Shown: positions 17,224 to 26,201, counted from the stretch's first letter. The stretch: 64,000 nucleotides of DNA from Thiemannella venezuelensis (GCF_014203605.1 NZ_JACHJJ010000007.1:62001-126000), one strand, 5' to 3'. The notes: generated by a model not told the origin, from the letters alone. Numbers and translations: made by a program.

Positions 17224-18177
17224 TCAATCAACCGTGATGACGAGCTTTCCGGGCGCGTTGCCCGCCGCCAGGTCGCCCACCGCGGTGGAGGCCTCCGCCA
17301 GGCAGTACGTGCGCCCGACGGCCGGTCGCACGGCCCCGGCCTCGATGAGGTCGCGCAGCACGTTCAGGTCGGCGGTGCGGGTCAGCGCGATCAGCGCGTC
17401 CAGGCGCTGGCGCGTGAACGGGGTGATCAGCCGGACGGCCAGCATCCGGCCGAGCCCGCCGAACCACCGGCCGCCGCCCTCGCCGCCGACGATGACGAGC
17501 CGGCCGCGCTCGGCGAGCAGCCCGCGCAGCAGGGCCAGCGGCCGGATGCCCGCGATGTCGATGATCACATCATACGTCCCGGTGAGCGGCTCGCGCGTGT
17601 AGTCGATGACGGCCTGGGCGCCCAGCGACCGGACGAGGCCGGCCTTGGCCGTGCTGCACACGGCGGTGACGCGGGCGCCGCCGGCGACGGCGAGCTGCGT
17701 CGCGAAGCTGCCCACTCCGCCGCCGGCGCCGATGACCAGCACCTTCTCGCCGGCGGTGATCCGGCCGACGGCCCGCAGCGCGGTCACCCCTGACACGGGT
17801 ACGGCCGCCGCTTCGGTGAAGCTCAGGTTGGCGGGCTTGCGGGCGAGCCTGCCCGGGCGGGCGAGCGCGAACTGCGCGTACGCGCCGGTCGCCGCGCCGT
17901 ACACCTCGTCGCCGGGGCGGAGCGCGGTCACGTTGGCGCCGACGGACTCCACGACGCCGGCCGCGTCCATGCCCGGCACGCGGTTACGGGGCCGGCGCAG
18001 GCCGAGGCCGAGGCGGCCGACGAGCGGCAGCCCGGTCATGACGTGCCATACGCCGTAGTCGACGCCGGCCGCGTGCACCCGGATCAGCACATCGCCGGCG
18101 CCGGGCACCGGGATCGGGACCTCGCCGAGGCTCATCGTGTGCGGCGGGCCGTACTCGTCCTGGACGATCGCCTTCAT
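17224..18177 (-). CDS. NAD(P)-dependent alcohol dehydrogenase / quinone oxidoreductase (MDR family)
   Basis: Medium-chain dehydrogenase/reductase of 317 residues. The N-terminal GroES-like domain has PGMDAAGVVESVG and GDEVYGAATGAYAQF; the Rossmann part has VLVIGAGGGVGSFATQLA. The zinc-binding cysteines of true alcohol dehydrogenases are absent, as in zinc-free quinone reductase types. A TetR gene and an SDR lie nearby. GGGTCTCCTT precedes the ATG on the coding strand without a clear ribosome site. The substrate is unknown. Confidence 0.88.
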   Translation of the reverse strand: MKAIVQDEYGPPHTMSLGEVPIPVPGAGDVLIRVHAAGVDYGVWHVMTGLPLVGRLGLGLRRPRNRVPGMDAAGVVESVGANVTALRPGDEVYGAATGAYAQFALARPGRLARKPANLSFTEAAAVPVSGVTALRAVGRITAGEKVLVIGAGGGVGSFATQLAVAGGARVTAVCSTAKAGLVRSLGAQAVIDYTREPLTGTYDVIIDIAGIRPLALLRGLLAERGRLVIVGGEGGGRWFGGLGRMLAVRLITPFTRQRLDALIALTRTADLNVLRDLIEAGAVRPAVGRTYCLAEASTAVGDLAAGNAPGKLVITVD

Positions 18178-18342
18178 GAGGGGTCTCCTTCGGTGTCGGG
18201 GTACCCGGCTTCACCATGTCCGGAATCGCGGCAGGCCGTGATCCCGGCAGACGAGCCGAGCGCCGAGGACGGCGCGAACGCCGGGTGGACGGTGTCGACG
18301 GTCCGGAAGCGGCGTAATGCGGCGAAGGCCGCGCCCGCTCCT

Positions 18343-18411
18343 CATGTAAAACAAAGCTGACATCGACCAATGTAAAGCAGGATAGACACAACGTCAAAAT
18401 TTATTTACATG
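18343..18411 (-). promoter_or_regulatory. Promoter with three TTTACAT boxes upstream of the MDR gene
   Basis: On the minus strand, TTGACG (18392-18397) and TACATT (18369-18374) are spaced by 17 bases, a near-consensus vegetative promoter reading toward the gene starting at 18177, with a 5' leader of about 185 bases. The 8-mer TTTACATN occurs at the -10 (18369-18376) and at 18343-18350, and its inverse lies at 18404-18411. This is an AT-rich island in GC-rich surroundings. The three boxes look like operator half-sites; the downstream TetR is a candidate binder. Confidence 0.55.
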
Positions 18412-18879
18412 CACGGGCGGCCGCGCCGTGGCGCCCGGCGCAGGAGGTCGTCGGGCGGTCGCGCTCTCCCACGCGGAGAAAGCCGTCGCCGCCCACCCCG
18501 GGTCGTTTCATGCGGGCGCTTCAGACGGCAGGGCATACGCACCGGCCCATGGAACGCATCCGAGGCGGAAACGCCCTGGACGCCGAAGACCCGGCGCGTT
18601 GCCGCACAGGCGATCGCCTATGCAGCAGGTGCGGGCCGTACGGCACCGGGCCGTGCCCTTCCGGCCGAGCCCGCGGCCCCGGACCTCCTCCACCGGGACG
18701 CCCGGGCGCACGCCGAAGGAGTGGAGAGCGGCCCCGCCGTATCACTGGACGCCGAGGCGGCCCGCCCGCCGACCGCGCGGATCCGCTCCTCCATCGCTGC
18801 CGCACAGAAGGCCGGCAGCAGGTTCCGGGCGGCGACGCCACGGATCCAGCGGTCCCGGGAGACTCGATCGCTCACCTGG
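18412..18879. other. Intergenic stretch with no supported gene
   Basis: About 470 bp. Several long open frames exist on both strands, as expected at this GC content, but none shows a recognisable domain, a ribosome site or convincing codon bias throughout. It may be decayed coding sequence. Confidence 0.4.
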
Positions 18880-19575
18880 TCAGGGCTGTGCGATGCGCTC
18901 GAGCCATCGCTGCAGGAGAGCGGTTTCGACCGGTTCGAGGGCCTCGATACCGCCGAGCTGGAGTTGTGCGCGGAGGCGCAGGGCGGCGGTCCGCAGAGGG
19001 TCGGCGTCCTGCCGGGCGGACGTCTCGGTGAGCACGTGCGAGAACACGGCGTCGCGCATGCGGCGGGACGGCGCGGGGTCCTCGAACAGGGCCGGTCTGG
19101 CGATGTGGTCCAGGGCGGTCCCGATGTTCGCTGACAAGATCAGCTGGGCGGCGGCCCGCGGCTCGAGCTTCAGCGCGCCCGCCGCGGCGCACCGTGTGAG
19201 CGCCGCCACCAGCAGGTCCGTCACGCGATCTCGCGCCGTCGAGTGCGACCACGGCCGCGGAGTGAACATCAGCTGGTAGAGGGCCGGGTTCGCCTGCGCG
19301 AACGCCATGTGGCCGTCCCAGCCGGCGTGCAGGTCGGCGACCGGGTCGCCGGTCCGCTCCTGGGCGGCCTTGAGCGCGGCGTACCGCTCGTACCCGTGGT
19401 CGGCGACGGCGTCGAGCAGCCCGCGCTTGTCACCGAACAACCGGTAGAGCACGGGCTGGCTCACGCCGACCGCCTCGCAGACCGCGCGTGTCGCGATCTC
19501 GTGGTCCGAGGACGACGCCAGTTGCCGCTCCGCGGCCTCGATCATCGCCGCTCGGAGCGGGTCCGTCTCTGCCAT
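18880..19575 (-). CDS. TetR/AcrR family transcriptional regulator
   Basis: 231-residue TetR-type repressor. The N-terminal helix-turn-helix (IATRAVCEAVGVSQPVLYRLF) is followed by the typical GDKRGLLDAVADHGYERY; the rest is a ligand-binding domain. It is divergent from an SDR gene, and the shared region holds a perfect 21-bp palindrome (19641-19661) that is the natural operator candidate. A TATCAT -10 lies 7 bases before its ATG, so its own transcript may be leaderless. It probably controls the SDR unit, and perhaps the MDR gene at 17224. Confidence 0.9.
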   Translation of the reverse strand: MAETDPLRAAMIEAAERQLASSSDHEIATRAVCEAVGVSQPVLYRLFGDKRGLLDAVADHGYERYAALKAAQERTGDPVADLHAGWDGHMAFAQANPALYQLMFTPRPWSHSTARDRVTDLLVAALTRCAAAGALKLEPRAAAQLILSANIGTALDHIARPALFEDPAPSRRMRDAVFSHVLTETSARQDADPLRTAALRLRAQLQLGGIEALEPVETALLQRWLERIAQP

Positions 19576-19634
19576 GCGATCAATGATACCGCCAGAGGCT
19601 AGCGATGGTACGAAGCTGTGCTACCGTCGTGACG

Positions 19635-19661
19635 TAACATCGATACGGACAATCCGTATCG
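19635..19661 (+). promoter_or_regulatory. TetR-type operator overlapping the SDR promoter
   Basis: CGATACGGA and TCCGTATCG form a perfect 9-bp inverted repeat with a 3-base spacer (19641-19661). A TAACAT -10 candidate (19635-19640) abuts it, so binding would block initiation of the SDR transcript. The size and symmetry match TetR-family operators. Confidence 0.6.
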
Positions 19662-19684
19662 GCGATAAGGCCAAGGGGTTTTCC

Positions 19685-20419
19685 ATGAGTGATCAGCGTG
19701 TGGCCGTCGTCAGCGGCGGCTCCCGCGGGATAGGCAAGGCGATCGCGGTGGCGCTGGCGGCGCGCGGCCGTGCGGTCGTGGTGGGGTTCCAGGGGGCGGC
19801 CTCCGCCGCGGCGCAGGTGGTCGAGGAGATCACGGCGTCCGGTGGCCGGGCGGTCCCGGTCCAGGCCGACGTGGCCGACGAGGGCGCCGTCGCGGCGATG
19901 TTCGACGCGGCGGAGGAGTCCTTCGGCGGGGTCGACGTGGTCGTCAACTCGGCGGGGCGGATGTCGCTGTCCCCGATCGCCGACCTCGACCTGGACGAGC
20001 TGGACGCCCTGCACCGCACCAACATCCGCGGCGCGTTCGTGATGGCCCGGGAAGCCGCGCGCCGCGTGCGAGCCGGAGGCGCGATCGTCAACCTGTCCAC
20101 CTCCGTGGTCGGTCTGCAGTTCCCCGCCTACGGGGCGTACGCCGCGAGCAAGGGCGCCGTCGAGGCGATGACGCTGGTGCTCGCCCGGGAGCTGCGCGGA
20201 CGGAACATCACGGTCAACGCCGTCGCGCCCGGCCCGACCGCCACCGAACTGTTCCTGGACGGCAAGGACGAGGCGACGATCCGGCGGCTCGCCGAGCAGC
20301 CGCCGCTGGAGCGGCTCGGCACCCCCGAGGACATCGCCGAGGTCGTCTGCTTCCTGGCGAGCCCGGCCGGGCACTGGATCAACGGGCAGGTCGTGCGCGC
20401 GAACGGCGGGATCATCTGA
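19685..20419 (+). CDS. SDR family oxidoreductase
   Basis: Short-chain dehydrogenase of 244 residues with SGGSRGIGKAIA (cofactor), NSAGRMSL, a catalytic Ser in NLSTSVVG, and Tyr/Lys in YGAYAASKGAVEAM. The ending WINGQVVRANGGII is typical. The ATG at 19685 follows AAGGGG by 6 bases; an upstream in-frame ATG at 19574 would run through the operator and is rejected. It is close to FabG-like reductases, but the accessory context suggests a non-fatty-acid substrate. It is probably repressed by the divergent TetR. Confidence 0.9.
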   Translation: MSDQRVAVVSGGSRGIGKAIAVALAARGRAVVVGFQGAASAAAQVVEEITASGGRAVPVQADVADEGAVAAMFDAAEESFGGVDVVVNSAGRMSLSPIADLDLDELDALHRTNIRGAFVMAREAARRVRAGGAIVNLSTSVVGLQFPAYGAYAASKGAVEAMTLVLARELRGRNITVNAVAPGPTATELFLDGKDEATIRRLAEQPPLERLGTPEDIAEVVCFLASPAGHWINGQVVRANGGII

Positions 20420-20697
20420 TGGCCGCCGTGAGACAGGCCATCGCCGTCACCGGGGCCTCCAGCGGCTCCGGCCGGCCGACGGCTGCGGCCCCGGCACGAG
20501 GCGGGCACGCCGTCGGCACCGTCCTGGACCGGCACGTCCTGGACCGGCACGTCCGCACCGACATCGCCCGCAACGCGGAGCACACGGCCCTGGGCTCCGC
20601 CGGGGCGTTCACGGCCGAGGACGTCGCCGCCGGCCACGACGTCAACGTCCTCGCACCCCACGGGCCGACCGCACCGTCCTCGACCGCCTCGCTCTGA
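20419..20697 (+). pseudogene. Remnant of a second SDR gene
   Basis: Starts on the stop of the previous gene and opens like an SDR (AIAVTGASSGSGRPTA, a degraded TGxxxGxG). It then jumps, after GHAV, to sequence resembling the later NAG-AFTAEDVA-DVNVL part, with the intervening strands missing and a short internal duplication (LDRHVLDRHV). It ends after 92 residues, without the catalytic Tyr/Lys. An intact relative would be about 270 residues. It is probably a non-functional deletion product. Confidence 0.6.
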
Positions 20698-20724
20698 ACC
20701 ACCACCACACGAAAGGTGATCATC

Positions 20725-20931
20725 ATGCCGTTCGCCAACCTCAAGGTCCCCGCCGACACCCTGACCCCCGAGTCCAAGAAGAAGCTCATCGACGCCGTCA
20801 CCGACGCCTACGCCGCCGTGTACGGCGAGCGCGCCAGGGCGACCACCCTGGTCCTCCTCGAGGAGGTCCCCGATGGCGGCTGGGGCCTCGGTGGCGGCAT
20901 CCTCACCGCCGAGATGCTCGGCCGTAGCTGA
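20725..20931 (+). CDS. 4-oxalocrotonate tautomerase family protein
   Basis: 68-residue tautomerase. The ATG at 20725 is preferred over a GTG 9 bases earlier because it places Pro directly after the initiator Met, the catalytic Pro1 of the family once Met is removed. A GAAAGGTG ribosome site lies about 6 bases upstream. Family features are the LTPESKKKLIDAVTDAYAAVYG helix (in part) and the VLLEEVPDGGWGLGG segment. It is cytoplasmic and probably in one unit with the SDR. Confidence 0.85.
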   Translation: MPFANLKVPADTLTPESKKKLIDAVTDAYAAVYGERARATTLVLLEEVPDGGWGLGGGILTAEMLGRS

Positions 20932-21114
20932 CCCGCCCCAAGGGCCGGGCCACTCTCACGGCCCGGCCCCGCACATCGAGATGCAGGTACGGCGGACCCG
21001 GCAGGGTGGCCGGCGCCGTCAGGCACCGGGCCCGGAGGCCACCAGCGCAGAGTGCCCGGACACGGAAGTTCCGCGAACACCATGGATCACGCGCGGTGAG
21101 ACGATGAACACACG

Positions 21115-21465
21115 ATGACGGCTCCGACCACGACGGCCGAGTGGCGATCCTTCTGCCTGGACCGCGGCCTGCGCTACGACGAGACGATCGCCCGAGGCCT
21201 GGACTTCACCGTGCTGCGCATGCACGGCCCGGACGGCGAACCGCTGGCGGTGCGCGTGCCGCACGGCCGCTTCTCTCGCGACGTCAACGACCCGCACGTC
21301 GATCAGGGCGCGGCCGAGCTCGCCGCCGGGCCCGCGTTCGCGCTCTACCGGCTGGATGCGGCCGTGATGCTGGCGCTGGTTTTCACATCAGAGGCACCGC
21401 ATCCGGTCCTTGGCGCGCGGTGGACCGCACGGGCAGCCGCCCTCGCCGCGGAGATCTCCGGCTGA
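21115..21465 (+). CDS. Hypothetical protein
   Basis: 116 residues, mixed alpha/beta, with no recognised domain. Strands such as FTVLRMHGPDGEPLAVRVP and FALYRLDAAVMLALVFTSE suggest a small soluble fold. Codon third positions are strongly GC-biased, which supports real coding. The ATG at 21115 has no clear ribosome site. It is downstream of the tautomerase by 183 bp. Confidence 0.5.
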   Translation: MTAPTTTAEWRSFCLDRGLRYDETIARGLDFTVLRMHGPDGEPLAVRVPHGRFSRDVNDPHVDQGAAELAAGPAFALYRLDAAVMLALVFTSEAPHPVLGARWTARAAALAAEISG

Positions 21466-21949
21466 GAACGCGGCGTGGCCGCGTACGGCTCACCGGGCTG
21501 TTGCCCATCAGGAGGGGAGCGGCCGTGGACCGCGCGCAATCCAGCGGGCGGCCTCGTGATTGCAGATCACGGACAGAGGCTTTACATCGTAGATTCATCG
21601 GGTGAGCGGTACCGGTCGGCATCTGGCCGGAACCGCCCTCGGGGCGCTCGCCCGTCCCTCCGGAGGGGAGGATCACACGCGCGTGGTGATCCCGGATCGG
21701 GTCATGATCCCCAAGGAGGGGCCCGAGCGCGTCCCTGAGCGTCTGGGAGCCCGTACTCGGCCCCACCCCCGACTGGGGTGAGACGCTCTCAGACGCTCTT
21801 GGGAGTTCCGTTAACCGCATCCGTTGCGCGGGGCGCGTCCTGCTCAGGCGGACTTTCCCGTGCCTTCTGAGGAATAACCCCGCAGTTCCCTGGCCCTCCA
21901 TGCGGCGGCATGGCCGTGCACGGCGGCTTTGCGTGATCCTCCGGTTCTG
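21466..21949. other. Intergenic stretch with no supported gene
   Basis: About 480 bp between convergent genes. A near-palindrome (GATCAC, GC-rich core, GTGATC) lies around 21671-21691. Open frames are short or low-complexity and no domain is recognisable. Confidence 0.4.
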
Positions 21950-22981
21950 TCAGGGGGCGATCGCTTCCCTTGGGACGCATACGGGCCGGGTCCGGGACTG
22001 GTAGGAGACGGCGGCGATGGCCAGCGCCCAGCCGTATCCGCCGAACGCCAGCGATGCCGCTCCGCCGATGCCGAACAGGCCGTCGCCCAGGATGCCCGCG
22101 CCGGCGAGGACCCCGCTTCCGGTGCCGTACAGGGCGAGGGTCGGGGCGAGCAGCCAGACCGGTGCCAGCGGCAGGAACCGGGGCACCCGCCGACCCGCCA
22201 GCCACAGCGTCCAGCGGGGGAAGACCATGCCCCACGGCCGGACGAGTCCCAGCAGCAGGAACACGGCGAGTCCGACGCCGCAGACTCCCGCCAGCACCAT
22301 GGACCAGGTCGGCCGGAATCCGCCGGGCTCGATTCCGGGGACACCGGCCGCGCCGAGGGCGTGCAGGGTGAGGTAGGGAAGGAACGCGCAGCAGCCGGCG
22401 TAGGCGATCCGCCGCACCGCGGGGGGCGCCGCGTGCGGCACGGGATGCCGCCGGCCCGCCACCTGTGGTGAATGGGCCCGGCCGCACCGGGGACAGACCC
22501 CGGCGCTGCGGCGGGCATGCGCCAGCGCGGTGGCCACGAACAGGGCTCCCACGACGGCCAGGCACAACCGCTCGGCGAAGGTCACCCAGTCGCTGTTGCC
22601 GTGGCGGTCGGTGACGGTGCCGGTCAGGACCAGCTGGATCAGGTTGAGCAGCACCCAGCAGCTGCCTGTCAGGGCCAGCGCCGCCACGCCCCACGCGCCG
22701 GCCGACACGGCACCGGGCGGCACTCGTACGCCCCAGGGGCGTACGGTGGCGGCTGCGACCACGGACCCGGTGAGCAGCACCGCCGCGCCCGGCCACGTGA
22801 CGTCGGGCAGGCCGAGGTCCGTGACGCCGAGGAACGAGCGGTACCCCGTGAGCGCGGCCACCAGCAGCACGCAGCCGTACACGGCGGCCGCCCCGCTCGC
22901 GGTGCTCCCCGGCCACGACCCCCACCGCCGCCACCATCTGATCGACGGCGCGGCCGTGTGGTCGTCGGGACGGCTCCTCAT
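21950..22981 (-). CDS. Polytopic membrane protein of unknown function
   Basis: 343 residues with about eight hydrophobic segments, for example AVYGCVLLVAALTGY, VAALALTGSCWVLLNLIQL and VLAGVCGVGLAVFLLLGLV. The cytoplasmic loop carries CPRCGRAHSP, a possible metal-binding CxxC. The ATG at 22981 is fixed by GGAGG 6 bases upstream; longer in-frame extensions lack this. No transporter signature is recognised. Confidence 0.7.
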   Translation of the reverse strand: MRSRPDDHTAAPSIRWWRRWGSWPGSTASGAAAVYGCVLLVAALTGYRSFLGVTDLGLPDVTWPGAAVLLTGSVVAAATVRPWGVRVPPGAVSAGAWGVAALALTGSCWVLLNLIQLVLTGTVTDRHGNSDWVTFAERLCLAVVGALFVATALAHARRSAGVCPRCGRAHSPQVAGRRHPVPHAAPPAVRRIAYAGCCAFLPYLTLHALGAAGVPGIEPGGFRPTWSMVLAGVCGVGLAVFLLLGLVRPWGMVFPRWTLWLAGRRVPRFLPLAPVWLLAPTLALYGTGSGVLAGAGILGDGLFGIGGAASLAFGGYGWALAIAAVSYQSRTRPVCVPREAIAP

Positions 22982-23209
22982 GCGGACCTCCGCGGGCTGG
23001 AGAGGAAGACCTTGAAAGTCTGCTCCCCCGGCCCTTTGATTTCGCTGAGGGACGCTGAGGACTCCCTCAGCCACGCCGGGTGCCGCATGCAGCGGCCGGC
23101 CGCCTGCTCGCCTTCCGAATGCCGCGGTCACTCCGGATCCACCACCGGCGCGGCTCCGCCCGTGCGCGGGTGCTCCCCGCAGGTCGGCCCTGCGGGGAGC
23201 CGCCACCGG

Positions 23210-24172
23210 TCAGTGCCTTCCGGCTCTGTTGAGCGCGTCCTCGGCCTGCGCGACCAGGGTGACGACGAGATCGGCTGCGCAGGGCCGATCGGTGATGAGG
23301 TCGACGGCCTCACCGGCCCAGACCGGCAGCGGGGGTATGGCACCTCGTGCCAGATCGTCCTGGTAGTCCTGGCCGGCCCGGGGGTCCGCGGCGAGCTCGG
23401 CCTCGCGGCCGCGCCAGCGATCGAGGTAGGGGTGGCCGAGGGTGCGGGCGGTGTACTTCGATGACCATCGAGAGCCGCGGACGATGTCCAGCACGCTGCT
23501 GCGCTCGGTGTCCTGCCCGTGTCCTTCGACGATCGCCTTGGTGATCGCGGGATCGACCAGGGCCTCGGCGGTGGCCTGGAAGCGGGTGCCGAGCAGGGCG
23601 CCGGCAGCGCCCAGGGCCAGGGCCGCGGCGATGCCGCGGCCATCGGCGATCCCCCCGGCCGCCAGCACCGGCACCGGCGCGGCCAGATCCACCACGACAG
23701 GGACGAACGGCAACGTGGAACGCCCGCGCCGGGCACCATGGCCACCGGCTTCGGTGCCCTGCGCCACGATGGCATCGGCGCCCAGATCCACAGCGCGCCG
23801 GGCCTCCTCCAGGTCGGTGACCTGAATGATCAGAAGCGCTCCCGCTTGACGGATGGAGTCGATGAACGGGCCGGGATCGCCGAAGGACAACATGACCGCC
23901 CGGGGACCGTATGCCAGCGCACGCTCTACCGCACCGACGTCGACCGCCCAGCTCAGGAACCCGATGCCCCACGGCTGGCCGGTGCCCGCGGCCACGATCG
24001 ACGCCTCGCGATCCAGCCATTCGCGTTCCCCGTTCCCGGAGCCCAGCATTCCGAGCCCTCCGCCGCGGGAGACGGCCGCCGCCAGCGCGCCGCCGGCCGA
24101 CCCGCCCATCGGCGCCAGCATGATCGGATGCCGCACCCCGAACAGCTCCGTGAATCGCGTCGACAACGCCAT
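23210..24172 (-). CDS. Nitronate monooxygenase (2-nitropropane dioxygenase family)
   Basis: FMN-dependent enzyme of 320 residues that oxidises alkyl nitronates or related anionic substrates. TIM-barrel features are HPIMLAPMGGSAGG at the N-terminus, GADAIVAQGTEAGGHG and the phosphate-binding PVLAAGGIADGRGIAAALALGA. AAGGTG lies about 7 bases before the ATG. Members also include enoyl-reductase-like proteins, so the substrate is not certain. Confidence 0.88.
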   Translation of the reverse strand: MALSTRFTELFGVRHPIMLAPMGGSAGGALAAAVSRGGGLGMLGSGNGEREWLDREASIVAAGTGQPWGIGFLSWAVDVGAVERALAYGPRAVMLSFGDPGPFIDSIRQAGALLIIQVTDLEEARRAVDLGADAIVAQGTEAGGHGARRGRSTLPFVPVVVDLAAPVPVLAAGGIADGRGIAAALALGAAGALLGTRFQATAEALVDPAITKAIVEGHGQDTERSSVLDIVRGSRWSSKYTARTLGHPYLDRWRGREAELAADPRAGQDYQDDLARGAIPPLPVWAGEAVDLITDRPCAADLVVTLVAQAEDALNRAGRH

Positions 24173-24642
24173 GGCCGCACCTTCGCTTCTGTATCGACGG
24201 GGCCTTCATCGACAGCAGGTTCTCCTGGTCTTCCTGTGAGCAGGCTGAGAGAGGTTCATAGATGTCCCAAGGACGAGATGACCGGCGGCCCTTTCCGGGG
24301 ACGGGCCGAGTGCCCGTCATGGATGCGGCCCTTCCCGCCGCAACCGGGCGGAACTCCGATCCGGTCGGCCCGGGGCCCTGAAGTGGGGAAGCGGTCGCGG
24401 GATCGGGTATCAGCCGTAGAGCGGTGCGATTTGATCACGCCGCATGGTCACTCTCGAGGCCTACTTCCACGCCATCGCACAGGCCGCGGGGGGCGTCTCC
24501 TCCCCGGCGGGTGCCCCGCCCCCTCCTCGCCGCCCTGCCGTACTTGCGCGCCCTGATGGTCACCGCCCACGTCCGCCTTCCAACCGGCGCGCCACCGACG
24601 AGCCGGGCTGGACGCCCCGCTACGCCTCCTGCCGCGACGGCC
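24173..24642. other. Intergenic stretch, no secure gene
   Basis: About 470 bp between the monooxygenase start and the pentapeptide gene end. A possible short reading frame from an ATG at 24444 (opening MVTLEAYFHAIAQA) soon loses plausible composition; frame-shifted continuations such as LLAALPYLRALMVTAHV hint at a decayed gene, but no family is recognised. Confidence 0.35.
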
Positions 24643-25956
24643 TTAGCTTGCCTGCGCCCCGTCTTGGCCGTTCCCCTCGCCTGCGGCGCTTTCCTGGCGG
24701 GCCAGGACGGTGCGGCCGTCCGGGCCGGTCACCGTACGCCAGCCTGGCGGCCACACATGATCCTGGTGGTGGGCGATCGGGGTCCATTCGGCCTTGTTCA
24801 TCCTGGATCCGGTGAACCCGGTGACGGCCGCCCCGTCGAAGGAGGTGTCCCCGGTGAAGGCCGCCTCGTCGAACCGGGCGAACTCGGTGAAGACCGCCTC
24901 GTCGAACCGGGCGTTCCCGTGAAAGGTCGCCGTGTTGAACATAGCGTGGTCGGCGAAGGCCGCCTCGCTGAACTGGGTGTCGCCGGTGAAGGTCACCGCG
25001 TGGAATATGGCCTGCCCGGTGAAGGTCGCCCCGTCGAAGTCGGCGTCCTCGGTGAAGGCCGCCCTGCTGAACCATGCGTCCTCGGTGAAGGTCGCCCCGT
25101 AGAAGGAGGTGTCCCCGGTGAAGGCCGCTCCGTCGAACGTGGCCGGGCCGGTGAAGACCGCCCGGTCGAAGGAGGTCTCCCCGATGAAGGTCGCCTCGCT
25201 GAATTGGGCCTCGGCGAGGTGCGTCTCGATGAGGTCGAGGTCGAGGAGGGTGGCGCTGGTCAGGTTGATGCGCATGCCGGGCCAGTGGCGGGAAGGGGCG
25301 GGGAGGTCGGCGCGCTGACCGGAGCGGCGTTCGTCGCGCAGGTGCTCGGCCAGGATGCTCTGGGCGGTGAGGCGGACCTGTTGTTCCCCTTCGGGGGCCG
25401 GGCCGGACTCGGAGGCGGTCTGCCAGGGTCCCGGCGTCGAGGGGGCCGGTTGCCGGGGGCCGGGGCTCCGGGGCGGGGTGTAGGGCATCCGCAGGTAGGC
25501 GCAGATGACGTTGACGATGGTCTGGCGGTGGCCGGGGTTGTCTTGGGCCAGGCGCTCCAGGGCGTACAGGCCGGCCAGGCGTACGGCAGGCTTGTCGTGG
25601 CCGAGCTGCTCGGCGGCTTTGGTGTACAGCTCGGTGACCCGGCGTTCGGTGGCGTCGTGGGTGGTGTGGGCGGTGGTGATCTCCTGGTGGCGTTGGCGGC
25701 GGAAGGCCAGGGCCAAGGTGATGGCGGCGCCGACACCGGCGCCGGCGGCCAGCGCGGTGCGCAGGGCCTCGCCGCGCACGCTGCCGGCCTGTCCCGGTGG
25801 GGCCGCGGGCAGGCCGCCGGTCAGCAGCCACCACATGGTCGCGGCCACCGTGCCGGCGACCAGCAGCACCGCGGGCAGGATCCACCAGGCGGCGGCGCGG
25901 GGGGTCGGCGGGGGGTCGGGCGGCAGGGCGGTGGGGCGGCGCGGCAACCAAGGCAT
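24643..25956 (-). CDS. Pentapeptide-repeat membrane protein
   Basis: 437 residues. Two N-terminal membrane segments (WWILPAVLLVAGTVAATMWW; TALAAGAGVGAAITLALAF) are followed by a cytoplasmic helical part with AVRLAGLYALERLAQDNPGHR, typical of this actinobacterial group. Then comes a right-handed beta-helix of AxFxx pentapeptides over roughly residues 235-385 (for example AQFSEATFIGETSFDRAVF). The tail has the usual WPPGW. Function is unknown; such proteins may sense or scaffold at the membrane. The promoter region carries two CCGGTNACCGG boxes. Confidence 0.85.
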   Translation of the reverse strand: MPWLPRRPTALPPDPPPTPRAAAWWILPAVLLVAGTVAATMWWLLTGGLPAAPPGQAGSVRGEALRTALAAGAGVGAAITLALAFRRQRHQEITTAHTTHDATERRVTELYTKAAEQLGHDKPAVRLAGLYALERLAQDNPGHRQTIVNVICAYLRMPYTPPRSPGPRQPAPSTPGPWQTASESGPAPEGEQQVRLTAQSILAEHLRDERRSGQRADLPAPSRHWPGMRINLTSATLLDLDLIETHLAEAQFSEATFIGETSFDRAVFTGPATFDGAAFTGDTSFYGATFTEDAWFSRAAFTEDADFDGATFTGQAIFHAVTFTGDTQFSEAAFADHAMFNTATFHGNARFDEAVFTEFARFDEAAFTGDTSFDGAAVTGFTGSRMNKAEWTPIAHHQDHVWPPGWRTVTGPDGRTVLARQESAAGEGNGQDGAQAS

Positions 25957-25965
25957 GCGTTCATT

Positions 25966-26023
25966 TCATCCGGTCACCGGCGGGTCCGGCCAGGTGTTCA
26001 CGGCCTTTCCGGTAACCGGATGA
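25966..26023 (-). promoter_or_regulatory. Paired CCGGTNACCGG operator boxes
   Basis: Two 11-base palindromes, CCGGTCACCGG (25970-25980) and CCGGTAACCGG (26009-26019), lie directly upstream of the pentapeptide gene start. They are also arms of a larger inverted repeat (15-base arms 25966-25980 and 26009-26023, one mismatch). Centre spacing is 39 bp, close to four helical turns. A looping or dimer-of-dimers repressor is plausible; the protein is not identified. Confidence 0.5.
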
Positions 26024-26201
26024 CCTTGTGGCGCGCCAACGCGGACCGGGTACGGGGCGAGGTGTCCGATAGCGGACGAGGCCATGGAAACAGGTGGGAA
26101 TCGGGCTGATAATCCACGCGTACGGCGATGCAGAACGCCCCGTCTCACCGCTCCCCCGAGGCACCGGGGCACGTCATGCCGGAAACGTCGAAAGGCAGAA
26201 G

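Noticed and set aside
18409-19134. Long plus-strand frame between the MDR and TetR genes
   Set aside because: It has no domain or ribosome site, and its second half lies antisense to the TetR gene.
24424-26109. Plus-strand frame with many short repeated Gly/Glu/Val units opposite the pentapeptide gene
   Set aside because: The periodicity is the complement of the pentapeptide repeats, not an independent repeat protein.
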